DNA of 64,000 nucleotides from Luteimicrobium xylanilyticum (GCF_009429125.1 NZ_CP045529.1:124001-188000), one strand, 5' to 3'. Numbered from the stretch's first letter, positions 46,864-55,398 are shown. Numbers and translations: made by a program. Notes: generated by a model not told the origin, from the sequence alone.

Positions 46864-46922
46864 GGTCACTCCTTCGTGAGCGAGCCGGACGTCGTCGTCC
46901 GGCTGTGGAGCCGATTGCGTTC

Positions 46923-46949
46923 CATTGTGTTCAACCTTTGAACTCAATG
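46923..46949. promoter_or_regulatory. 27-bp palindromic operator
   Basis: The perfect core GTTCAA-CCT-TTGAAC (46929-46943) is flanked by outer arms CATTG (46923-46927) and CAATG (46945-46949), leaving a single mismatched pair between. It lies 60 bp upstream of the giant GH3 gene and 129 bp upstream of the divergent DUF4956 gene. Size and symmetry fit a dimeric repressor such as a LacI- or GntR-family protein. Confidence 0.65.
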
Positions 46950-47077
46950 TTCCAGCAGTCTGCCCGGGTCGTCCGCCCTGGCGCAACAGGCCGGATGACA
47001 CCGCAGCCCCAGGCCCGTCACAGCGAACGCATGGGTCGGCATGACGGAATGGAAGCCACCACACCGAGAGGAACCCG

Positions 47078-47683
47078 ATGTCTGCCTATGCCCTCATGGC
47101 CGTCGATCTCGTCGCGATCAGCGTCCTCGTGTTCGCGGTCTACCTGCCGCGCCACCACCGGCGCGACCTCGTCGTCGCGTACCTCGGGGTGAACGTCGGG
47201 GTGCTCGCGGTCGCGGCGGTCCTCGGGCAGAGCACCGTGGGGGCCGGGCTCGGCCTGGGGCTGTTCGGGGTGCTCTCCATCATCCGGCTGCGCTCCACCG
47301 AGCTCTCCCAGCACGAGGTGGCCTACTACTTCGCGGCGCTGGCGCTCGGCCTCATCGCGGGCCTCGACGCCGCGCCGGCCGGGCTGAGCATCGGCCTCAT
47401 GGCCCTCGTCGTCGTCGTGCTCGCGCTCGCTGACACCCGGCGGCTGCTCTCGCGCTACCGCCAGCAGACGCTCGTCGTCGACCGCGCCATCACCGACGAG
47501 ACCGCCCTCGTCGCCTACGTCGAAGGGCTGCTCGGCGCACGCGTCGACCACCTCGACGTGCAGCGGCTCGACCTCGTCAACGACACCACCGTCGTCGCCG
47601 TGCGGTACGAGTCGAGCGCCCGCGGGCGTGCCGCCGACCAGGTCCCGTTCGAGCTGCCCGCCACCGAGGGGGCGCAGCGATGA
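47078..47683 (+). CDS. DUF4956 membrane protein
   Basis: This 201-aa protein of the DUF4956 family starts at ATG 47078. Four transmembrane helices occupy residues ~3-130. The conserved turn VLSIIRLRSTELSQHEVAYYFAALALGLIAGL, the family signature, lies between helices 2 and 3. The C-terminal ~75 residues form a soluble ferredoxin-like domain (LVAYVEGLLGARVDHLDVQRLDLVNDTTVVAVRYES). The family is uncharacterised but recurs next to VTC-domain proteins, as here, where its stop overlaps the VTC start (ATGA). It probably anchors or gates a membrane complex with that protein (inference). Confidence 0.9.
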   Translation: MSAYALMAVDLVAISVLVFAVYLPRHHRRDLVVAYLGVNVGVLAVAAVLGQSTVGAGLGLGLFGVLSIIRLRSTELSQHEVAYYFAALALGLIAGLDAAPAGLSIGLMALVVVVLALADTRRLLSRYRQQTLVVDRAITDETALVAYVEGLLGARVDHLDVQRLDLVNDTTVVAVRYESSARGRAADQVPFELPATEGAQR

Positions 47684-48450
47684 GTGCCCTCGCCGCGCTC
47701 GCGGCCGTCGGGCTCGACGAGCTGCAGGAGAGCGCCGCCCTCCAGACCCGCGTCGACCGCAAGTACCTCGTCCCGGACACCTTCGTGGACACGCTCCTGG
47801 AGCGCGTCGACGGCGCGGTGCGCGTGCTCGACATCGACGGCCAGCGCTCCTTCGCGTACGAGTCCGTCTACTTCGACACCCCCGCCCTGGCGAGCTACCT
47901 GGGCGCCGCGCACCGGCGTCGGCGGCGGTTCAAGGTCCGCACCCGGACCTACGTCGACTCCGGGCAGTGCTGGGTCGAGGTCAAGACGCGCGGCACCCGC
48001 GGCACGACCGTGAAGAACAGGGCCCCGCACCCGCTCGACGCGCGGACCACGCTCGACGACGGCGCCCTCGACTTCACGGCACAGGCGCTCGACGACGCGC
48101 GGGTCCGGGAGATCGACGGCGGCATGGTCCCCACCCTGCTCAGCACCTACGAGCGGGTCACGCTGCACGTCCCCGCTGCGCCGGGCTCGGGCCGGCCCGA
48201 CTCGCGCACCACGATCGACACGGGCCTCGTCTGGACGGACGTCGCGTCCGGCGCCCGGCACGCGCTCGGCGGCTGGGCCGTCGTCGAGACCAAGACCGGC
48301 TCGACGCCGTCCGCGACCGACCGGCTCCTGTGGGAGGCCGGGCACCGGCCCGTCCGCATCTCCAAGTACGGGACCGGCATGGCCGTCCTCCACCCCGAGC
48401 TCCCGGCGACGCCGTGGCGGCGCGTGCTGCGACGGCACGTGACCGCCTGA
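47680..48450 (+). CDS. VTC-domain (polyphosphate polymerase-like) protein
   Basis: This 256-aa protein has the VTC catalytic fold, a triphosphate-tunnel (CYTH-related) domain that in yeast Vtc4 makes polyphosphate from ATP. The tunnel residues are visible: QTRVDRKYLVP at the start, FAYESVYFDTPAL, RRRRRFKVRTRTYVDSGQCWVEVKTRGTRGTTVKNR, STYERVTL, WAVVETKTGSTPSATDRLLW and VRISKYGTGM with the conserved Lys. It is soluble and coupled by a 4-bp overlap to DUF4956. Bacterial members are found with DUF4956 and CotH- or beta-helix proteins. Whether this one makes polyphosphate is not shown. Confidence 0.9.
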   Translation: MSALAALAAVGLDELQESAALQTRVDRKYLVPDTFVDTLLERVDGAVRVLDIDGQRSFAYESVYFDTPALASYLGAAHRRRRRFKVRTRTYVDSGQCWVEVKTRGTRGTTVKNRAPHPLDARTTLDDGALDFTAQALDDARVREIDGGMVPTLLSTYERVTLHVPAAPGSGRPDSRTTIDTGLVWTDVASGARHALGGWAVVETKTGSTPSATDRLLWEAGHRPVRISKYGTGMAVLHPELPATPWRRVLRRHVTA

Positions 48451-48492
48451 CCGCCGGCCCCCCCGACCGCACGATCGATTGGAGCAACGACC

Positions 48493-50478
48493 ATGCGACG
48501 CACCCTCGTCCGCATCGCCCTTCCGACCACCGTCCTCGCGGCGCTCCTCGCCGGCTGCTCCGGCGGCGACGACGAGTCCGGCTCCGACCCCACCTCGACG
48601 GCGTCCGCGCAGGAGGTCCTCGAGAAGGTCCGCCAGGTGACGGCCGACTCCGTCATGGCGGAGAACACCGCCGCCCACGAGTCGGACACCACCGCGTCGT
48701 CCGACGCCACCACCATCACGCTGTCGGGCACGTCCGCGACCGTGGACGGCGACGGCGCGACGGCCGACGGCAGCACCGTGACGATCACGGCCGCCGGCAC
48801 CTACCGGATCTCCGGCACGCTCACGGACGGCAAGGTCGTCGTGGACACCTCCGGCGCCGACGGCACCGTCAACCTCGTGCTCGACGGCGCCGACCTCACC
48901 AGCAGCACAACGTCGCCCCTGCAGGTGCTCGACGCGGACGACGTCGTCGTGACCCTCGCGAAGGGCACGACCAACCACCTCGCCGACACCACGTCGTACG
49001 CGGACGACGACGACGCGAGCGGTGCGCTGTTCAGCAAGGCCGACCTCACCATCACCGGAGCCGGGAAGCTCACCGTCGACGGGAACGCCAACGACGGGAT
49101 CGTCAGCAAGGACGGGCTCGTCATCGCGTCGGGCGACATCACCGTGAACTCCGTCGACGACGGCATCCGCGGCAAGGACTACCTCGTCGTGCAGGGCGGG
49201 ACGCTCGTCGTCGACGCGAAGGGCGACGCGCTCAAGTCCGACGACGACGAGGACGCGAAGCTCGGCTACGTCCAGGTCACCGGCGGCACGCTCACCCTCA
49301 CCGCCGGTGACGACGGGCTCACCGCGACCACCGACGTCGTCGTCACCGGCGGCGACCTCACCGTCGTCACCGACGGCGGCCACACCACGAAGGTCGGAGA
49401 GGACGAGTCGCCCAAGGGCCTCGTCGCGGACGCGAACATCGTCGTGGGCGGGGGCACCCTGTCGGTCGACGCCGCCGACGACGCGGTGCACTCCGACGGC
49501 GTCGTGGCCGTGACCGACGGCGACCTGACCATCCAGGCCGGTGACGACGCGGTCCACGCGGACTCGGCGCTCGCGGTCTCGGGCGGGACCATCGACGTGA
49601 AGACCGCCTACGAAGGGCTCGAAGCCGCCGTGATCTCGGTGTCGGGCGGCAGCACCACGCTCGTCACGTCCGACGACGGCGTGAACGGGTCGTCCGGGTC
49701 GTCGTCGACGAGCGAGGCCGCCGGCGGAGGCGGCGAGCCGCCGCAGGGCGGGGAGATGCCGACGGACCTGCCCGAGGGCGGACCCGAGAGCGGCGAGATG
49801 CCGACCGGCATGCCCGACGGCGGACCCCAGGACGGAGAGATGCCCGAGGGCGGTGGAGGCCCGCAGGGCGGTGGCGGTGGCGGCGAGGAGGCCGACGACT
49901 CCGTGCTCATCGACATCACCGGCGGCACCCTCGTCGTCGACGCCGACGGCGACGGCCTCGACTCGAACGGGAACATGACCATGAGCGGCGGCACGGTCGT
50001 CGTGTCCGGGCCGACGAACGACGGCAACGGCTCGCTCGACTACAACGGGACGTTCACCGTCTCCGGGGGCGAGCTGATCGCCGTCGGGTCCTCGGGCATG
50101 GCGCAGACCCCGTCCGACACGTCGACCCAGTCGTTCGTCGGGCTGACCGCCGACGCCGCTCAGAAGGCCGGCACGGTCGTGCACGTCGTCGACGGCGACG
50201 GGAAGGTCGTCGCGTCGTTCACGGCGAGCAAGGACTTCAGCTCCGTCGTCTACTCGTCCTCCGACGTCACGAAGGGCGACACCTACACCCTCGTCGCGGG
50301 CGGGAAGGCCGGGACGAAGGTCGCCGGCGGGCTCTCGCACGGGGGCGACGCGTCGGGCGGCACGAAGATCGCGACCGGCACGGCCGGCGAGGCGACGAGC
50401 GGCATGGGCGGTCCCGGCGGCATGGGCGGGGGGCCCGGAGGCCAGCAGGGCTCGGGCGAAGGTCAGTCCGACAGCTGA
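48493..50478 (+). CDS. Beta-helix lipoprotein (Cthe_2159-like carbohydrate-binding domain)
   Basis: This 661-aa exported lipoprotein has lipobox LLAGC with the lipidated C22, then a Ser/Asp/Thr-rich tether. It is followed by a long right-handed beta-helix of ~20-residue coils with recurring GGTL(T/V)VxAxGDDGL and SKDGLVIASGDITVNSVDDGIRGK-type units. This matches the Cthe_2159-like carbohydrate-binding family, whose Asp-rich coils bind calcium. A low-complexity insert (~410-465; repeats of GGEMPTDLPEGGPESGEMP) separates two helix parts. The tail is Gly/Met/Gln-rich. The gene follows the VTC gene by 42 bp with GGAG at the start. Its third place in a DUF4956-VTC operon suggests a surface partner of that complex. 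Confidence 0.85.
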   Translation: MRRTLVRIALPTTVLAALLAGCSGGDDESGSDPTSTASAQEVLEKVRQVTADSVMAENTAAHESDTTASSDATTITLSGTSATVDGDGATADGSTVTITAAGTYRISGTLTDGKVVVDTSGADGTVNLVLDGADLTSSTTSPLQVLDADDVVVTLAKGTTNHLADTTSYADDDDASGALFSKADLTITGAGKLTVDGNANDGIVSKDGLVIASGDITVNSVDDGIRGKDYLVVQGGTLVVDAKGDALKSDDDEDAKLGYVQVTGGTLTLTAGDDGLTATTDVVVTGGDLTVVTDGGHTTKVGEDESPKGLVADANIVVGGGTLSVDAADDAVHSDGVVAVTDGDLTIQAGDDAVHADSALAVSGGTIDVKTAYEGLEAAVISVSGGSTTLVTSDDGVNGSSGSSSTSEAAGGGGEPPQGGEMPTDLPEGGPESGEMPTGMPDGGPQDGEMPEGGGGPQGGGGGGEEADDSVLIDITGGTLVVDADGDGLDSNGNMTMSGGTVVVSGPTNDGNGSLDYNGTFTVSGGELIAVGSSGMAQTPSDTSTQSFVGLTADAAQKAGTVVHVVDGDGKVVASFTASKDFSSVVYSSSDVTKGDTYTLVAGGKAGTKVAGGLSHGGDASGGTKIATGTAGEATSGMGGPGGMGGGPGGQQGSGEGQSDS

Positions 50479-50687
50479 GGCGGCACGACGCAGACGCCGT
50501 CGACGCACACACCGACGGCGTCTGCGCCGTCCGCGCCGGCCACGACGACGAGACCCGGGGTGTCGCCCGCTGCCGGGCCGGCCACCCGGACCAGACCGGG
50601 GAACGGGGGCGCGACGAGGTCGACGCGCGGGGAGGGGGCGTCGTCGGGCGCGGGAGCGCCGGGGGAGACGGGCTGCTCAGGCGACAC
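50463..50687 (-). CDS. Small protein of unknown function, coupled to DsbA-like gene
   Basis: This 74-aa protein starts at a GTG (50687) that overlaps the last 11 bp of the DsbA-like gene, so translation may be coupled. Its own end overlaps the convergent lipoprotein gene by 16 bp. The sequence begins with a proline-rich part (SPEQPVSPGAPAPDDAPSPR). It ends in a compact stretch of small hydrophobic residues with two cysteines (VGVCVDGVCVVPP). No family recognised; the overlap and codon pattern argue for a real gene, but moderately. Confidence 0.5.
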   Translation of the reverse strand: MSPEQPVSPGAPAPDDAPSPRVDLVAPPFPGLVRVAGPAAGDTPGLVVVAGADGADAVGVCVDGVCVVPPQLSD

Positions 50688-51369
50688 CGGACGTCTCCGG
50701 CTCTCGCCCTGCGTCTGTCCTCTCAGCGACCACGCGCTCGAGGACGGCCGAGAACGTCTCGGGCGACTGCGCGCCCGAGACGCCGTACTTCCCGTCGAGG
50801 ACGAAGAACGGCACCCCGTTGATGCCGAGGGCGCGCGCCTGGGCGATGTCGGCGGCGACGTCGTCGGAGTAGCGGTGGTCCGTGAGCGCCGCGCGGGTCT
50901 CGTCCGCGTCGAGCCCGACCTCCGTCGCGAGCTCGACGAGCTCGTCGACGTGCCCGACGTGCTGCGACTCCGTGAAGTACGCGCGCAGCAGGCGCTCCTT
51001 CATCTCGACCTGGAGGCCGTGCGCCTTGGCGTGGTGGAGCAGCTCGTGCGCGAGCAGCGTCTTCGTGTGCCGGAGGGTGTCGAAGTGGTACTCGAGGCCC
51101 TCGGCCGCGGCGAGCTGCGTCATCTGGCCGAGCATCTGCTCGACCTGCGCCGGCGCCATGCCCTTGTGGTGCGCGAGGAAGTCGATCTCGGAGCCCTCGA
51201 AGTCGACGGGGGTGTCGGGGGAGAGCTCGAACGAGTGGTATTCGATCTCCACGGCCGGCGCGCCGGGCTGGGCGAGCGCGGTCTCGAGGCGGCGCTTGCC
51301 GATGTAGCACCAGGGGCACGCGACGTCGGACCAGATGTCGACCTTCACGGGGGCGGCGGAGGAAGTCAT
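50677..51369 (-). CDS. DsbA-family oxidoreductase (FrnE-like)
   Basis: This 230-aa thioredoxin-fold protein of the DsbA/FrnE branch lacks a signal peptide, so it is cytosolic. VKVDIWSDVACPWCYIGKRRLETAL holds the active CPWC (C18/C21). The all-alpha insertion follows, then the cis-proline strand GINGVPFFVLDGKYGVSGAQSPETFSAVL. FrnE-like proteins act as dithiol-disulfide oxidoreductases or 2-hydroxychromene isomerase-like enzymes, with roles in oxidative stress. ATG 51369 is preferred over longer frames. It is divergent from the VIT-ferritin gene at 51465. Confidence 0.93.
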   Translation of the reverse strand: MTSSAAPVKVDIWSDVACPWCYIGKRRLETALAQPGAPAVEIEYHSFELSPDTPVDFEGSEIDFLAHHKGMAPAQVEQMLGQMTQLAAAEGLEYHFDTLRHTKTLLAHELLHHAKAHGLQVEMKERLLRAYFTESQHVGHVDELVELATEVGLDADETRAALTDHRYSDDVAADIAQARALGINGVPFFVLDGKYGVSGAQSPETFSAVLERVVAERTDAGREPETSGVA

Positions 51370-51464
51370 GCCTAGGGCAACCGTGACGGCGCGTGCCCCA
51401 TTCCCCCACACGCGTGTTCGCAGGTCCGAAAGCCTGGGGCGGCGGCGGTCGGCAGACTGGACCG

Positions 51465-52562
51465 GTGACCTCCGCCACCACGCCGAGCCCCGCGCCCGAC
51501 GCGCGCACCCTGCGCCGCTGGCGCCGCTACCTCGCCGACGAGCGCGCCGAGGCCGCCGTCTACCGCGACCTCGCCCGCCGGCGCGACGGCGAGGAGCAGG
51601 CCATCCTGCTCGCGCTCGCCGACGCCGAGGGCCGCCACGAGCAGCACTGGCTCGACCTCCTCGGTGAGCGGGTCGGGCCGCCGCTGCGCGGGGACTGGCG
51701 CACCCGGTTCCTCGGCGTGCTGGCCCGCCGGTTCGGCGGCGTGTTCGTGCTCGCGCTCGCGCAGCGCGCCGAGACCCGGTCCGAGTACGCCGAGGACGCC
51801 GACGCCACCCCCACCATGGCTGCCGACGAGCAGATCCACGCCGAGGTCGTGCGGGCGCTCGCGGCGCGCGGACGGGTGCGGCTGTCCGGGTCGTTCCGCG
51901 CGGCCGTGTTCGGGGCGAACGACGGCCTCGTCTCCAACCTCGCGCTCGTGCTCGGCGTGGGGGCGAGCGGCGTCGCGGCGAACGTCGTCCTGCTGACGGG
52001 ACTGTCGGGGCTGCTGGCCGGCGCGCTCTCGATGGGGGCCGGGGAGTTCGTGTCGGTCCGCTCGCAGCGCGAGCTGCTCGAGGCCTCCAACCCGAGCCCC
52101 GACGCCGTGCACGCGCTGCCGCACCTCGACGTCGACGCCAACGAGCTCGCGCTCGTCTACCGGGCGCGGGGGATGACCGCCGACGAGGCGCAGGGCCACG
52201 CCGACGACGTCCTGCGGACCCTCACGGCCGCGACCGTGCTCGCGCCGGCCGACGCCGGCCCGGACGCCGACGAGTTCGAGACCCACGGGACCGCCTGGGG
52301 CGCGGCGTGGTCGAGCTTCTGCTTCTTCGCGTCGGGCGCGATCATCCCGGTGCTGCCGTACCTGTTCGGGCTCACGGGGCTCGCGGCCGTGCTGGTCGCG
52401 GCGGCGCTCGTCGGGATCGCGCTGCTCGGGACGGGGGCCGTCGTCGGGCTGCTGTCCGGGACGTCGCCCGTGACGCGCGGGCTGCGGCAGCTCGCGATCG
52501 GGTTCGGTGCGGCGGCCGTGACGTACGTGCTGGGCCTGGCGTTCGGGGGCGTCGTCGGCTGA
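51465..52562 (+). CDS. VIT1/CCC1-type iron-manganese transporter with ferritin-like N-domain
   Basis: This 365-aa fusion has residues ~10-130 as a rubrerythrin/ferritin-like four-helix domain with metal-ligand Glu/His (YLADERAEAAVYRDLARR, DAEGRHEQHWLDLL, DEQIHAEVVRAL). Residues ~135-365 form the five-helix CCC1/VIT1 transporter, with SGSFRAAVFGANDGLVSNLALVLGVG and GLLAGALSMGAGEFVSVRSQREL. Such fusions (MbfA type) export iron or manganese under metal stress. The start is GTG 51465. It is followed after 1 bp by the esterase gene and then the MFS gene, forming a probable metal/siderophore operon. Confidence 0.93.
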   Translation: MTSATTPSPAPDARTLRRWRRYLADERAEAAVYRDLARRRDGEEQAILLALADAEGRHEQHWLDLLGERVGPPLRGDWRTRFLGVLARRFGGVFVLALAQRAETRSEYAEDADATPTMAADEQIHAEVVRALAARGRVRLSGSFRAAVFGANDGLVSNLALVLGVGASGVAANVVLLTGLSGLLAGALSMGAGEFVSVRSQRELLEASNPSPDAVHALPHLDVDANELALVYRARGMTADEAQGHADDVLRTLTAATVLAPADAGPDADEFETHGTAWGAAWSSFCFFASGAIIPVLPYLFGLTGLAAVLVAAALVGIALLGTGAVVGLLSGTSPVTRGLRQLAIGFGAAAVTYVLGLAFGGVVG

Positions 52563-52563
52563 C

Positions 52564-53880
52564 ATGGTGCCTGTGCCCGATCCCGTCGTCGTCCCTCCGT
52601 CCCGCCGCACCCCGCCGAAGCTGCCCCGGCCTGCGCCCGCTCCGGTCGTCCGCAGCGGGGTCGTCGACGCGCTCGCGCGCAGGGTCGCGGCTGCGGGCGC
52701 CGCGGCGGACCCGACCCGGTCGGCCAGGACGGTCGAGGACTTCTGGCGCACGGTCGCTGCGCGCACGCCGCTCGTCGAGCCGGCTGCCGACGACGCCCGC
52801 TCCCCGACCGCCACCGGCCACCGGACCGTGACGTTCCTGTGGCGGGACGCGGCCGCGGAGCAGGTCCTGCTGTTCGTGAACCGGCTGACCGACGAGCGCG
52901 ACCTCGACGCGTCGCTCATGGAGCGCGTCCCCGGGACGGACGTGTGGCACCTGTCCTACCGGATGGAGGCCGACTGGCGGGCGTCGTACGCGTTCGTCCC
53001 GAGGGCGCCGGGCGAGCGGGCGCCGTGGCTCGGCGCCGACGACCAGGTGGCGGTGCGGGCCGCGCTCGACCAGGGCGTCGCCGACCCGCGGAACCCGCGG
53101 ACCACGCGCAACCGCTCCGGGGTGACGCAGTCGGTCGTCGAGCTCCCGGCCGCGCCCTCGCAGCACTGGCTGGAGCGACGCGCCGGGACGCCCCGCGGCT
53201 CCGTGACGCCGTGCGAGGCTCCGGGCGGGCGTCGCGCCTGGGTGTACGCGCCGGCTCTCGCCGGGGCGCCGACCCCGCTGCTCGTCGTGCTCGACGGCGA
53301 CGTGTGGACGGGGGCGCAGGATCTCCCGACCACTCTCGACAACCTCACCGCCGACGGCGCGGTGCCCCCGGTGCACGCCGTCCTCCTGGACGCGGGGGAC
53401 CGCGAGCGCCGCTGGGCCGAGCTCGACGAGCGCGGAGGGCTCGACGACTACCTGGCCGGTCCGCTGCTCGACTGGGCGCGGGCGACCCTGCCGGTGACGG
53501 ACCGGCGCGAGGACGTCGTCGTCGTCGGGCAGAGCCTCGGGGCGCTGACTGCGCTGCGCGCGCTCGTGCGTCACCCGGGCCGCGTGGGCGCGGCGCTGAG
53601 CCAGTCGGCGTCGCTGTGGCAGGAGTCGGTGCTCGACGACGCCGCCCGCGCGGACCTGCGGGGCACCCGTGCGTACCTCGAGGTGGGGCGGCAGGAGTGG
53701 GTGCTGCAGCCTCGGCACGCGCCGTTCGCGGCGCTGCTGGGCGGCGCGGGCGCGGACGTCGCCCTGGTCGAGTTCAACGGGGGCCACGACTACGCGTGCT
53801 GGCGCGGGGGAGTCGCGGACGGCCTGCGGCACCTGCTCGGTCGTCGAGACCGCGCTCGGAACGATTCGAGGCTCCCGTAG
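52564..53880 (+). CDS. fes: Enterochelin esterase-like hydrolase
   Basis: This 438-aa alpha/beta hydrolase resembles enterochelin esterase, which cleaves the cyclic ester of ferric catecholate siderophores in the cytosol to free iron. The N-terminal beta-sandwich (VTFLWRDAAAEQVLLFVNRLTDERDLDASLMERVPGTDVWHLSYRMEADWRASYAFVP) precedes the hydrolase core: LLVVLDGDVW, VVVVGQSLGALTALRALVRHPGRVGAALSQSASLWQ with the nucleophile S324, and VEFNGGHDYACWRGGVADGL with H408. The ATG lies 1 bp after the transporter stop. It is unusually long at the N-terminus (proline-rich). Assignment as a siderophore esterase is supported by the adjacent exporter-like MFS gene. Confidence 0.9.
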   Translation: MVPVPDPVVVPPSRRTPPKLPRPAPAPVVRSGVVDALARRVAAAGAAADPTRSARTVEDFWRTVAARTPLVEPAADDARSPTATGHRTVTFLWRDAAAEQVLLFVNRLTDERDLDASLMERVPGTDVWHLSYRMEADWRASYAFVPRAPGERAPWLGADDQVAVRAALDQGVADPRNPRTTRNRSGVTQSVVELPAAPSQHWLERRAGTPRGSVTPCEAPGGRRAWVYAPALAGAPTPLLVVLDGDVWTGAQDLPTTLDNLTADGAVPPVHAVLLDAGDRERRWAELDERGGLDDYLAGPLLDWARATLPVTDRREDVVVVGQSLGALTALRALVRHPGRVGAALSQSASLWQESVLDDAARADLRGTRAYLEVGRQEWVLQPRHAPFAALLGGAGADVALVEFNGGHDYACWRGGVADGLRHLLGRRDRARNDSRLP

Positions 53881-53890
53881 AATCCGACGA

Positions 53891-55276
53891 GTGCCCCGCC
53901 TCCTCGCCGACCTGACGCCCCTGCGCGTCAGCCCGGCGTACCGGCGGCTCTGGCTCGGGCTCGGGGTCTCCAACCTCGGCAGCCAGCTCACCGTCGTGGC
54001 CGTGGGCCTCCAGGTCTACGCGATCACGGGCTCGACGTTCGCCGTCGGGATCCTGGGCATGTTCGCGCTCGTCCCGCTCGTGCTGCTCGGGCTCTACGGC
54101 GGGGCGCTCGTCGACGCGTTCGACCGCCGCAAGGTGGCGCTGCTCGCGTCGTCGGCGCTCTGGATCATCACCGGCCTGATCTTCCTCCAGGCGGCTCTCC
54201 GCCTCGACAACGTGTGGGTGCTGTACGCCCTGATCGCCCTGCAGTCCGCCGCGTTCGCGATCAACAATCCCGCGCGGACCGCGATCATCCCGCGGCTCGT
54301 CCCGGCCCGGCTCCTCGCCCCCGCGAACGCGCTCCAGACGCTCTCCATGTCGATCGCGCTCACCGTCGGCCCGCTCGCGGGCGCGTTCCTCGTCGCGGCG
54401 AGCGGCTTCGCGAGCGCCTACGCGATCGACTTCGTGCTGTTCACGTTCGCGCTGTGGGCGCTCTTCCGGCTGCCGCCGCTGCCGCCGCTCGAGCCGACCG
54501 CCGGGTCCGCGTCCGCGGGCCCGCAGGTCGAGGTCGAGCGTGAGCTGCTCGACGGCGCAGGCGGCGCCGCGAGCGAGGCCGACAGTCCCGTGGTCGTGCC
54601 CCCGCGGCGGACGGTCGTCGGCCTCGGCTCGGTGCTCGAGGGTCTGCGGTACCTCGGGACGCGCCCCAACGTGCGCATGACGTTCCTCCTCGACCTCGCC
54701 GCGATGATCCTCGCGATGCCGCGTGTCGTCTGGCCGGCGGTCGGCGTCTGGTACCTGGGCGGCGGCTCGACGACGACCGGCTGGCTCAACGCCGCCTTCG
54801 CGATCGGGTCGGTGCTCGCGAGCCTCCTGTCGGGCGGGTTCGCGCACGTGCACAAGCAGGGCCGCGCCGTCGTGCTCGCGGTGTGGTCGTTCTCCGCGTC
54901 GACGCTGCTGTTCGGCGTGGTGCTCGTGGTCACGGGTCGCGACAAGCCCGACCACGTGCTGGTGTGGGCGCTCGTGCTGGCCGGGGTCGCGCTGGCGCTC
55001 GCGGGTGCGTCCGACGGCGTGAGCGCGATCTTCCGCCAGACGATCCTCCAGACGGCGACCCCGGACGACATGCGCGGCCGCCTCCAGGGCGTGTTCATCG
55101 TGGTCGTCGCGGGCGGGCCGCGGCTCGGGGACGTCGTCGTGGGGGCGGGGGCGAGCTGGCTCGGGGAGGCGTGGGCCGTCGTCGTGGGGTCGATCGCGTG
55201 CGCGGTGGTCGTCGGGCTGCTGGTGCGCTGGAGCCCGCGCTTCCTCGCGTACGACGCGCGGCACCCGGAGGCCTGA
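53891..55276 (+). CDS. MFS transporter, EntS-like
   Basis: This 461-aa major-facilitator protein with 12 helices is similar in pattern to enterobactin exporter EntS: LWLGLGVSNLGSQLTVVAVGLQVYAITGSTFAVGILGMFALVPLVLLGLYGGALVDAFDRRKV opens the protein. The central loop (~195-250) is long, acidic and Ala/Ser-rich. PDDMRGRLQGVFIVVVAGGPRLGD is the usual late motif. The start is GTG 53891, 10 bp after fes. A TAGAAT lies 9 bp before the GTG, so a separate leaderless transcript is possible. The direction could be export of a siderophore or import of its complex; EntS-like members export. Confidence 0.88.
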   Translation: MPRLLADLTPLRVSPAYRRLWLGLGVSNLGSQLTVVAVGLQVYAITGSTFAVGILGMFALVPLVLLGLYGGALVDAFDRRKVALLASSALWIITGLIFLQAALRLDNVWVLYALIALQSAAFAINNPARTAIIPRLVPARLLAPANALQTLSMSIALTVGPLAGAFLVAASGFASAYAIDFVLFTFALWALFRLPPLPPLEPTAGSASAGPQVEVERELLDGAGGAASEADSPVVVPPRRTVVGLGSVLEGLRYLGTRPNVRMTFLLDLAAMILAMPRVVWPAVGVWYLGGGSTTTGWLNAAFAIGSVLASLLSGGFAHVHKQGRAVVLAVWSFSASTLLFGVVLVVTGRDKPDHVLVWALVLAGVALALAGASDGVSAIFRQTILQTATPDDMRGRLQGVFIVVVAGGPRLGDVVVGAGASWLGEAWAVVVGSIACAVVVGLLVRWSPRFLAYDARHPEA

Positions 55277-55317
55277 GACCGGCTCGCTCGGCCCGGCGCC
55301 CGGCACTCCTGGCGCCA

Positions 55318-55333
55318 ACTGGTCCAGACCACT
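55318..55333. promoter_or_regulatory. dre-type DasR operator before ptsH
   Basis: ACTGGTCCAGACCACT matches the DasR-responsive element consensus ACTGGTCTAGACCACT at 15 of 16 positions. It lies 66 bp upstream of the HPr gene and overlaps the likely promoter (TACTCT at 55333-55338). Confidence 0.85.
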
Positions 55334-55398
55334 ACTCTGGGGGCACTCGTCCGCGCGCCCTGCACCGCAGCAGGGCCGAACCGCAGGAGGCAACACCC

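Noticed and set aside
42340-46941. A 1533-codon open frame on the + strand
   Set aside because: It is the shadow of the giant GH3 gene, with low-complexity composition and no start signal.
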